The notes beneath the pieces are model-generated. The model was not told where the DNA came from and did no database searches. It saw only the letters and a program-made list of their open reading frames with translations. 6,834 nt of DNA from Planctomycetota bacterium. Its GTDB lineage: Bacteria; Planctomycetota; UBA11346. Positions 1 to 5,972 of this stretch are shown here, piece by piece (within the stretch, counting starts at the first letter, position 1; every line of letters begins with the position of its first letter). A program made the translations under genes and the position numbers. Location of the stretch: the NCBI GenBank assembly GCA_013821615.1, contig JACDGQ010000176.1:1-6834 (forward strand). The letters are read 5' to 3'.

Positions 1-1145
1 CGCCCACCCTGGCCGCCACGGTCGACCAGTTCGTCAACCTGCTGAATCCCAACATCTACGCCCTCGACGAGAACGGCAACCCGATCATCGTCACCAAGAA
101 TCCGTTCAACGCCCCGGCCAGCGACGTGGCGCGCCGCGTGGTGAGCATGACCTGGTTCAGCTCGATCGTGTTCCTGCCCTTCCTGGTCCTGCCGCTGGTG
201 CTGCTGCTGGTGGTGATCTGGAAATTCCGCGACCGCGGCGATGGGCGCAAGCCGGCGACCTTCACCCACAACGCGCGCATCGAGATCATCTGGACGGCCA
301 TCCCCTGCCTCGCCCTGGCGGTGGTCGCGTTGCCCGTCTACGAAGTGCTCTACTACATGGAGCTGCCGCCCGCCGAGAAGAAGGACCAGCAGGTGATCAC
401 CGTCACCGGGCGGCAGTTCGCCTGGGCCTACGAGTACAAGGGCATCTACAAGGACCCGAATGCGGCGAAGAAAGAATCGCTCTCCACCAGCCTGGACGTG
501 GCCTTCTTGCAGGAGCCGGTGGTGCTGACCAAGGGCCGCACGGTGGTGCTCAACATCACCTCGCAGGACGTCAACCACGCGTGGTGGATCCCGGCCTTCG
601 GCGTCAAGAAGGACGCCATCATGGGTCGCTTCACCAACACCTGGTTCACCCCGGACACGCTCGGCATCTACAAGGGCCAGTGCGCCGAGCTGTGCGGCCG
701 CGACCACGGCATCATGCTGATCAGCGCGGTGGTGGTCGATGACGACACTGCCGCCCGCTACTACGAGCTGCTCCGGCACCGCGACGACACCGGCCCGGTG
801 TGGGACGCGATCAAGCCCGCGCCCGGCACCGCCTTCGACGCCGACAAGCTCAAGGCCGCGGTCGCCGCGTACCTGGGCAAAGAGCCCAGCGCTGCCCACC
901 GCTTCGCGCTGAGCTACTGGATCGCGTCGAACTACGCCTCGTGGCTGCGCGGCCTGCCCCCGGCCAACAGCTCGTTCGCCGAGCAGCTCGGCATCGCCAA
1001 GCCAGTCGGTGATGCCCGGCAGGCCGACAAGGCCCTCCAGGACGCGGTGCGCGCGCGCCGCAAGCTGGTCGATGACCAGCTCGCCGCCGTCACCATCCCC
1101 GTGCCCGCGGGCGAGCCCGCGCTCGCCGCACACCAGGCGCCGTAG
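1..1145 (+). CDS. coxB: Cytochrome c oxidase subunit II (CoxB), 5'-partial
   Basis: This is the CuA subunit, which accepts electrons from cytochrome c and passes them to heme a of CoxA. The frame is open from base 3, so the true start lies upstream. The GTG at 126 is only an internal codon just before the first membrane helix. About 380 residues are visible: an N-terminal segment, TM1 (about bases 147-227), TM2 (about 279-362, with the family motif EIIWTAIP), then the cupredoxin domain. All CuA ligands are present: His at 576-578 (NHAWW), then Cys 681, Glu 687, Cys 693, His 705 and Met 714 in CAELCGRDHGIM. Two features are odd. The aromatic segment usually read as GHQWYWSYEY is GRQFAWAYEY (408-437). 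About 142 residues follow the last CuA ligand, with no CxxCH, so this is not a cytochrome c fusion. The stop (TAG, 1143-1145) overlaps the coxA ribosome site. The identification is near certain; the full N-terminus is unknown. Confidence 0.97.
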   Translation, partial: PTLAATVDQFVNLLNPNIYALDENGNPIIVTKNPFNAPASDVARRVVSMTWFSSIVFLPFLVLPLVLLLVVIWKFRDRGDGRKPATFTHNARIEIIWTAIPCLALAVVALPVYEVLYYMELPPAEKKDQQVITVTGRQFAWAYEYKGIYKDPNAAKKESLSTSLDVAFLQEPVVLTKGRTVVLNITSQDVNHAWWIPAFGVKKDAIMGRFTNTWFTPDTLGIYKGQCAELCGRDHGIMLISAVVVDDDTAARYYELLRHRDDTGPVWDAIKPAPGTAFDADKLKAAVAAYLGKEPSAAHRFALSYWIASNYASWLRGLPPANSSFAEQLGIAKPVGDARQADKALQDAVRARRKLVDDQLAAVTIPVPAGEPALAAHQAP

Positions 1146-1148
1146 GAG
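1144..1148 (+). promoter_or_regulatory. Ribosome binding site of coxA
   Basis: AGGAG sits 5 bases before the ATG at 1154 and shares its first two bases with the coxB stop codon. Ribosomes ending coxB would therefore arrive on the coxA start signal, which favours coupled translation of the two core subunits. It also supports 1154 over the later in-frame ATG at 1178, which has no comparable site. Confidence 0.8.
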
Positions 1149-1153
1149 CCCCC

Positions 1154-2851
1154 ATGCAACGCACCGCCAACGAGCCGATGCCGTCGCTCGAGATCAAGCG
1201 CTACTCCGGGCTGATGGACTGGCTGACCACCGTCGATCACAAGAAGATCGGCCTGATGTACTTCTGGTTCACCGTCACTATGGGCCTGGTCGGCGGCTTC
1301 ATGGCCGGCCTGATCCGCTTCCAGCTCGCCACCCCGGGCGCGGTGATCGAGGCCCTGCAGGCTGCACACATCGCGGGCGTCAACGAACCGTTCAGCCTGT
1401 TCAGCGGCCACGACGGCCTGTTCGGTGATCAGGACCTGTACAACCAGATGGTCACCATGCACGCCTCGGTGATGATCTTCTTCACCATCATCCCCGGCTT
1501 CATCGCCTTCGCCAACTACATCGTGCCGATCATGGTCGGCGCGCGCGACATGGCCTTCCCGAAGATGAACGCCTTCGGCTTCTGGCTGCTCATCCCCGCC
1601 GCGCTGCTCATGCTTTCGAGCTTCTTCGTCCAGGGCGGCGCCGCCGCTTCGGGCTGGACCGCCTACCCGCCGCTGTCGCTGCTCGGCGCGGGCGTCAAGC
1701 CGGGCCAGGACATGTGGGTGATGGGCATCCACCTCGCGGGCGTCAGCTCGATCCTCGCGGCGATCAACTTCATCGTCACCATCGCCAACCTCAAGGCGCC
1801 GGAGATGAAGTGGAGCCAGCTGCCGCTGTTCGCCTGGGCGACCATGTTCGTGTCGATCATCCAGCTCACCGCCACGCCGGTGCTGGCCGCGGCCGTGACC
1901 ATGATCCTGATGGACCGCAACTTCGGCACCAATTTCACGCGCGCCTCGGCGGGTGGCGACCCGGTGCTCTATCAGCACATCTTCTGGTTCTACAGCCACC
2001 CGGCGGTCTACATCATGATCCTGCCCGGCTTCGGCGCGATCAGCCACGTCATCGCGGCGTTCTCGCGCAAGAAGATCTTCGGCTACATGGGCATGGTCAT
2101 CGCGACCGGCTCGATCACCGGTCTCGGCTTCATGGTGTGGGCGCACCACATGTTCTCGGTGGGCATGCCGACCATCCTGCAGGCCTACTTCATGTACGCC
2201 TCGCTGGTCATCGGCGTGCCGACCGGCATCAAGATCTTCTCGTGGCTGGCGACCATGTGGGGGGGCTCGATCCGCTTCACCACGGCGATGAAGTTCGCCT
2301 GCGGCTTCATCGTGCTGTTCACCCTGGGTGGCTTCGGGGGCCTGATCCTGGCCCTGGTACCGATCGACATCACGCTCACCGATACCTACTTCGTGGTCGG
2401 CCACTTCCACATGGTCCTGGTCGGCGGCTCGGTGATGCTGCTGTTCGCGATGACCTACTTCTGGTGGCCCAAGATGAGCGGCCATTTTCTCAGCGAGAAG
2501 GCCGGCTCGTGGGTGTTCTGGCTGATGTTCATCGGCGTGTTCATGGCCTTCTTCGCCATGCACCTGAGCGGCGCCAACGGCATGGCGCGGCGCGTGCCGG
2601 TGTACTACGCCGACTTCAAGTTCTCGAACTACCTGACCACCGTGGGCTACCTGCTGACATTCGCCTCGTCGCTGATCTTCTTCATCGACCTGATCGTCAG
2701 CTACCGTCGCCCGAAGATCACCGTCGACGATCCGTGGAACATCAACGACGTCCAGCAGGGTTTCGAGTGGGCGACCAGCTGCCCGCCGCCGGTCTACAAC
2801 TTCGTCAAGGTGCCGCCCATCCCGGTCGCTGACCAGATGGGCCATCACTGA
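1154..2851 (+). CDS. coxA: Cytochrome c oxidase subunit I (CoxA), A2-type heme-copper oxidase
   Basis: This is the catalytic subunit, 565 residues with twelve predicted membrane helices, a normal length for a subunit I without fusions. It reduces O2 to water at heme a3-CuB and pumps protons. Visible ligands are His103 and His419 for heme a, His417 for heme a3 (VVGHFHMVL), and His282, His331 and His332 for CuB. Tyr286 is placed to make the His-Tyr cross-link. The K-channel residues Thr357 and Lys360 (VPTGIKIFSW) are present. The D-channel entrance is also present: Asp132, Asn121 and Asn139. The paired arginines near the heme propionates are Arg479-Arg480. In helix VI the usual GHPEVY is YSHPAVY (280-286). 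The proton-loading glutamate is therefore Ala284, with Tyr280-Ser281 in its vicinity, which is the signature of the A2 subfamily. The start at 1154 has a good Shine-Dalgarno sequence. No cytochrome c or subunit III fusion is seen. Confidence 0.98.
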   Translation: MQRTANEPMPSLEIKRYSGLMDWLTTVDHKKIGLMYFWFTVTMGLVGGFMAGLIRFQLATPGAVIEALQAAHIAGVNEPFSLFSGHDGLFGDQDLYNQMVTMHASVMIFFTIIPGFIAFANYIVPIMVGARDMAFPKMNAFGFWLLIPAALLMLSSFFVQGGAAASGWTAYPPLSLLGAGVKPGQDMWVMGIHLAGVSSILAAINFIVTIANLKAPEMKWSQLPLFAWATMFVSIIQLTATPVLAAAVTMILMDRNFGTNFTRASAGGDPVLYQHIFWFYSHPAVYIMILPGFGAISHVIAAFSRKKIFGYMGMVIATGSITGLGFMVWAHHMFSVGMPTILQAYFMYASLVIGVPTGIKIFSWLATMWGGSIRFTTAMKFACGFIVLFTLGGFGGLILALVPIDITLTDTYFVVGHFHMVLVGGSVMLLFAMTYFWWPKMSGHFLSEKAGSWVFWLMFIGVFMAFFAMHLSGANGMARRVPVYYADFKFSNYLTTVGYLLTFASSLIFFIDLIVSYRRPKITVDDPWNINDVQQGFEWATSCPPPVYNFVKVPPIPVADQMGHH

Positions 2852-2861
2852 ACCTGATGAC

Positions 2862-2877
2862 GCGCGCCTGCGTGCGC
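2862..2877 (+). terminator. Weak hairpin after coxA, possible attenuator
   Basis: GCGCGC (2862-2867) can pair with GTGCGC (2872-2877) across a 4-base loop, giving a 6-bp stem with one G-U pair, 10 bases after the coxA stop. The sequence after it has only short T runs (CTTTCC, GTTTTCC), so it does not qualify as a strong intrinsic terminator. If it acts at all, it would trim or protect the 3' end of the structural-gene mRNA. In GC-rich DNA such a stem may also be chance. Confidence 0.25.
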
Positions 2878-2921
2878 CGCTTTCCGGGCTGTTTTCCGTG
2901 TTTCGATCCGTGCCGCCTCCC

Positions 2922-2926
2922 GAGGT
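2922..2926 (+). promoter_or_regulatory. Probable ribosome binding site of ctaA
   Basis: GAGGT lies 9 bases before the GTG at 2936. It is only 2 bases before an ATG at 2929, whose frame closes after 18 codons. The spacing therefore favours GTG 2936 as the ctaA start. The ATG at 2957, in the ctaA frame, has no purine-rich site upstream. Confidence 0.55.
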
Positions 2927-2935
2927 CCATGTCCC

Positions 2936-4099
2936 GTGCTCACCGCCTCACCACCCATGGCCTCCGGCCTCGGCCCCGCGACTGACGCGGGGCGCGCGGC
3001 GCTGTCGGTGGCGCCGTGGCTGGGCGTGCTGTTCGTGATGCTGTTCGCGCTGAACACCATCGGCGGCTGGGTGCGGCTCTCCGGCGCGGGCGTGGCGATC
3101 CCGCAGTGGCCGATCATCAACGGTAGCCTGCTGCCGCCGCTGACCGCGGCCGGCTGGGACGCGGTCAAGGCCGGCTACGACGCCGACCAGGAGCGGCTGG
3201 CTCAGCGCGTGCGTCGCGGCGAGCTCGCGCCCGGCAACCTCGGCCGCCAGGCCGGCGACCTCGCCGAGTTCAAGGGCATGTTCCTGACCGAGTGGAGCCA
3301 CCGCCTGCTGGCCGCCCTGGTCGGCGTCCTCGGCGCCGGCTGCGTGACCGTGGCCCTGCGCCGCGCCGACCTGCGCCGCCGCATCGGCGGGCCGATGGCG
3401 GTGGCCGGCATCTTCATCATCGCCCAGGCCGCGCTCGGCGGCCTGCTGGTCCAGAGCGGCACCAACACCCACTGGCTGTTCCTGCACCAGGCCAACGCCG
3501 GCATCGTGCTCGCGTGCGTCCTGGTGGCGATCCTGCGCCTGCTCGATGGCGAGCGTGCCGCGCGCCCGCGCCCCACGGCGCTGGCGGTACTGGTCCACGC
3601 TGCCCTGGCGCTGGCCTGGCTGCAGCTGGTTTGCGGCGCGCTGGTCGCGGGCAGCCGCGCCAACGAGCCGACGGTGATCTCGCAGGCCTGGAAGATGTCG
3701 CCCGCGTTCCTCTGGGAGGGCTTCAAGCCGCTGTCCTGGAACCTGCTCGACAACGCCGCGCTGCACCAGTGGATCCACCACTGGATGGCGACCCTGCTGG
3801 TGGTGACGCTGGTCGCGCTCTACGTGGTCGCGTGGCGCGGTGCAGAGGTGCCGGAACGGCTGCGCCTGGCCCTGCGCATCTCGGCGACCTTCGTCGCGGT
3901 GCAGGTGGTGCTCGGCATCGGCAACGTCTACAGCGGCTTCACCCCGCTGGTTTCGCTCGCGCACCAGTTCATGGGCATGTGCCTTTTGATGAGTTTGGTG
4001 CTGGCGGCCTTCGACGTGCGCCGTGGCGCCGGTGCGCGCCTGGTGATCGTGGCGCCCCAGCCGGTGGTCGCGGCGGGGTCGGCAGGGGGGCGGCCATGA
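2936..4099 (+). CDS. ctaA: Heme A synthase (CtaA/Cox15 family)
   Basis: This membrane enzyme oxidises the C8 methyl of heme o to the formyl group of heme a. It has 387 residues and eight predicted helices arranged as two four-helix halves. Family motifs are visible: GGWVRLSGAG after helix 1, EWSHR at 119-123, a histidine at 184 (LHQANAG), histidines 281-282 (IHHW) and His343 (LAHQF). Taking His122/His184 and His281/His343 as heme ligands gives the same spacing of 62 residues in both halves, as expected for the internally duplicated fold. The cysteines fall within predicted helices, so there is no extracellular Cys pair like that of Bacillus CtaA; this resembles the Cox15-like type. The GTG start is chosen for the GAGG site; ATG 2957 would remove 7 residues and leave every motif. 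The stop overlaps the ctaB start (ATGA). Confidence 0.93.
   Translation: MLTASPPMASGLGPATDAGRAALSVAPWLGVLFVMLFALNTIGGWVRLSGAGVAIPQWPIINGSLLPPLTAAGWDAVKAGYDADQERLAQRVRRGELAPGNLGRQAGDLAEFKGMFLTEWSHRLLAALVGVLGAGCVTVALRRADLRRRIGGPMAVAGIFIIAQAALGGLLVQSGTNTHWLFLHQANAGIVLACVLVAILRLLDGERAARPRPTALAVLVHAALALAWLQLVCGALVAGSRANEPTVISQAWKMSPAFLWEGFKPLSWNLLDNAALHQWIHHWMATLLVVTLVALYVVAWRGAEVPERLRLALRISATFVAVQVVLGIGNVYSGFTPLVSLAHQFMGMCLLMSLVLAAFDVRRGAGARLVIVAPQPVVAAGSAGGRP
4084..4090 (+). promoter_or_regulatory. Ribosome binding site of ctaB
   Basis: AGGGGGG lies inside the last codons of ctaA, 5 bases before the ATG at 4096. With the ATGA stop-start overlap it fixes the ctaB start, although the same frame stays open far upstream within ctaA. 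Confidence 0.7.
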
Positions 4100-5025
4100 C
4101 CGCCCTCGTCCTGCGCGCGCCGGCGGCGCGGAAAGCCATCCGTTTCGCGCGCCTGGTGAAGGATCTGCTCATCCTCACCAAGTACCGCATCACCCTGGTG
4201 GCGATCTTCACCGGCTACGCGGCGATCGTGGTCGAGGGGCACCATGCCACCGACTGGTCCTTCATCTGGCCGTGCCTGGTCGCGCTGTTCGCAGTCGGGG
4301 GGGTGGCCAACACCCTCAACCAGATCTTCGAGCTGAAGAAGGACGCGCTGATGAACCGCACGCGCTCGCGGCGGCCGCTGCCGTCGGGACGCATCAGCGT
4401 GGGTGGTGCGTGGCTGTTCGCGATCGTGCAGCTGATCATCGCCGAGTGGATCCTGCTCGGCTTCTACGGCAGCTGGCTGGCCGCCGGGCTGGGCCTGGCC
4501 ACGGTCATCTATTACAGCTTCTTCTACACCCTGTGGCTCAAGCCGCGCCACTGGCTGAACATCGTCATCGGCGGCGTGCCGGGCGCGATGGGCCCGCTGA
4601 TCGCGTGGGCGGCGATGTGCGACCGCATCGACCTCGCGCCGCTGGCGATGTTCGGCCTGATCTTCCTGTGGACGCCGCCGCACGTGTGGGCGCTGGCCAT
4701 CCGCCTGAAGGACGACTATGCGCGCGCCGGCATCCCGATGCTGCCGGTGGTCAAGGGCGTTGACGAGACCACCCGCCAGATCTTCATCTACACCATCGTG
4801 CTGGTCGCGGCGACGCTCGCCGTGCCGGTGCTGGTGCCGGCCTTCGAGCGCAGCCCGTATTACACCGGGCTGGCGCTGGTCCTGGGCGCGGTGTTCCTGG
4901 GCTGGACGCTGGTGCTGTGGCGCCACCGCCCGGTGCTGCCGACCATGCCCCTGTTCCGCTTCTCGATCATCTACATCGCGGCGCTGTTCGTCGGCATGAT
5001 CGCTGACGCCTTCGCCAAACGCTGA
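4096..5025 (+). CDS. ctaB: Heme O synthase (protoheme IX farnesyltransferase)
   Basis: This UbiA-superfamily membrane prenyltransferase adds a farnesyl group from farnesyl diphosphate to heme b to make heme o, the substrate of CtaA. It has 309 residues, close to the usual size, with multiple predicted helices. The first polyprenyl-diphosphate motif is NQIFELKKD (Asn75, Glu79, Asp83), followed by NRTRSRRPLPSGR. The second region is WTPPHVWALAIRLKDDYARAG (Asp206, Asp207), then IPMLPVV. The frame is open long before 4096 inside ctaA, but that stretch is an out-of-frame shadow of ctaA. The true start is the ATG that overlaps the ctaA stop. Having the two heme-modifying enzymes adjacent and in reaction-coupled order supports the assignment. 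The symbols cyoE and cox10 are used for homologues. Confidence 0.96.
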   Translation: MTALVLRAPAARKAIRFARLVKDLLILTKYRITLVAIFTGYAAIVVEGHHATDWSFIWPCLVALFAVGGVANTLNQIFELKKDALMNRTRSRRPLPSGRISVGGAWLFAIVQLIIAEWILLGFYGSWLAAGLGLATVIYYSFFYTLWLKPRHWLNIVIGGVPGAMGPLIAWAAMCDRIDLAPLAMFGLIFLWTPPHVWALAIRLKDDYARAGIPMLPVVKGVDETTRQIFIYTIVLVAATLAVPVLVPAFERSPYYTGLALVLGAVFLGWTLVLWRHRPVLPTMPLFRFSIIYIAALFVGMIADAFAKR

Positions 5026-5031
5026 AGCCCC

Positions 5032-5748
5032 ATGGACCACGCCGCCCACCCACCGCTGCCTTCGTCCCTGCCCGCCGGCCGCGCGGCCGCGGCGGGCCGC
5101 GGCCGCCTCCTGCTCATCGCGGTGGTGACCTTGCCGGTGGTCATGCTGGTGTTCTTCCTGTTCTTCTTCAAGGCGTTCTACGGACTGTGGTGCCGGATGT
5201 CGGGCACCCAGCTCAGTCCGAACAATCCGGCGGCGGCGCTCGCCCCGACGGTGCACACCGGCCGTTTCATCACCATCAACTTCGAAGGCTCGCCCTACGA
5301 CGGGCTGCCGGTGCGCTTCTACCCCGACCAGGCCGAGATCCAGTACGAGGTCGGCACCGACGGGCGCAACACCTACCACTTCAAGAACATCTCGGACGAG
5401 GCAGTGGCCTTCCGGCCGATCCACCAGGTCAGCCCGATCACCGCCACCACCGCGTTCGGCATGAAGGTGTGCTTCTGCTTCACCAACCAGACCATCGGCC
5501 CGCACGAGACCCGCGACTTCCCGGTGGTGTTCACCTTCAACCAGGACCTCGATCCGCGCATCCGCACCGTGACCATCCGCTATGGATTGTTCCGCATGCG
5601 CGCGGGGGACGAGAACGACGCGCTGCTGAAGCGCCGCCAGGAGCAGGTCATGGGCGAGGGCATCGTCACGCCCGGCGCCGCGGGCAATCCGCCGCTGGGC
5701 GGCGCGCCGGCCGCGCCGGCCCTGCCAGGCACGGTTCCCGCACCATGA
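5032..5748 (+). CDS. ctaG: Cytochrome c oxidase assembly protein, Cox11/CtaG type
   Basis: This membrane-anchored copper protein delivers copper to the CuB site of CoxA. It has 238 residues: a short cytoplasmic N-terminus rich in Ala, Gly and Arg, one membrane helix (about residues 26-48), then a periplasmic immunoglobulin-like domain. Copper-binding cysteines are seen: Cys54 just after the helix (LWCRMSG), and Cys147 and Cys149 in the diagnostic CFCF motif, followed by TNQTIGPHET. The middle of the domain is diverged from familiar proteobacterial Cox11 sequences. The last 45 or so residues form a Gly/Ala/Pro-rich tail that looks disordered. It starts 6 bases after ctaB with only a weak purine stretch (GAAG). 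Its stop overlaps the next start (ATGA). This is the Cox11-type CtaG, not the unrelated caa3 CtaG of Bacillus. Confidence 0.93.
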   Translation: MDHAAHPPLPSSLPAGRAAAAGRGRLLLIAVVTLPVVMLVFFLFFFKAFYGLWCRMSGTQLSPNNPAAALAPTVHTGRFITINFEGSPYDGLPVRFYPDQAEIQYEVGTDGRNTYHFKNISDEAVAFRPIHQVSPITATTAFGMKVCFCFTNQTIGPHETRDFPVVFTFNQDLDPRIRTVTIRYGLFRMRAGDENDALLKRRQEQVMGEGIVTPGAAGNPPLGGAPAAPALPGTVPAP

Positions 5749-5972
5749 ACGACGCCAGCCCGATCCCGGCCGACCTGCGCCGCAAGAACCTCATCCTCGG
5801 CCTCATCCTGGGCGGCCTCAGCCTTGCCCTGATGGTGGCCTTCATCATCATTTTCACCCACGCGGGACTCCCCAAGGATCCCAAGGAATGGCAACGCCTG
5901 CAGGCCGCCCACGCGGCGGATGCGGCGGTCCCAGTCCCAGCGGATGGCGCAGCGAAGGAACCGGCACGATGA
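5745..5972 (+). CDS. Small single-pass membrane protein in the cox operon
   Basis: I do not recognise a specific family with confidence. The 75-residue product has a polar N-terminus ending in DLRRKN, one hydrophobic helix (about residues 17-37, LILGLILGGLSLALMVAFII), then THAGLPKDPKEWQRLQ and an Ala/Pro-rich tail. The positive charges before the helix suggest the N-terminus is inside and the tail is periplasmic. It overlaps ctaG upstream and coxC downstream by ATGA junctions, which argues strongly for a translated gene. The frame also stays open upstream inside ctaG, but that part is a shadow. It resembles, in position and shape, the short one-helix proteins found between ctaG and coxC in many proteobacterial oxidase operons. 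A role in oxidase assembly or as a small accessory subunit is an inference from context only. Confidence 0.8.
   Translation: MNDASPIPADLRRKNLILGLILGGLSLALMVAFIIIFTHAGLPKDPKEWQRLQAAHAADAAVPVPADGAAKEPAR

Larger units (their letters stand above)
2852..2935 (+). other. Intergenic gap between coxA and ctaA
   Basis: This 84-base stretch is the only sizeable non-coding sequence in the window. It holds a short GC-rich inverted repeat (2862-2877) followed by pyrimidine-rich sequence with two small T clusters, and ends in the ctaA ribosome site. I see no convincing -35/-10 pair and no operator-like palindrome. A promoter for the downstream assembly genes cannot be excluded by eye. Confidence 0.6.

Noticed and set aside
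126..128. GTG at 126 as the start of coxB
   Set aside because: The frame is open and sensible from base 3, reading a plausible extracytoplasmic segment before the first helix. The gene is cut by the window edge rather than starting at 126.
681..1142. Possible cytochrome c domain on CoxB (caa3-type fusion)
   Set aside because: The C-terminal extension contains no CxxCH motif and no cysteine after the CuA site, so covalent heme c cannot be bound there.
932..2848. Long open frame of 638 codons on the minus strand opposite coxA
   Set aside because: It is antisense to a certain gene, and its product is dominated by Asp, Glu, His, Arg and Gln with no fold-like pattern. This is typical of the shadow frame opposite GC-rich membrane-protein genes.
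3292..4095. Upstream in-frame extension of ctaB that would give a 577-residue protein
   Set aside because: The extra part is Pro/Arg/Ala-rich and lies out of frame over ctaA. The ATG at 4096 has a ribosome site and a stop-start overlap, and gives the normal family length.
3928..5505. Long open frame of 525 codons on the minus strand opposite ctaB and ctaG
   Set aside because: It has the same charged, low-complexity composition and is antisense to two well-supported genes, with no independent signal.
5187..5744. Upstream in-frame extension of the small membrane ORF
   Set aside because: It is a shadow of ctaG in another frame. The ATG at 5745 overlaps the ctaG stop and directly precedes the plausible membrane protein.
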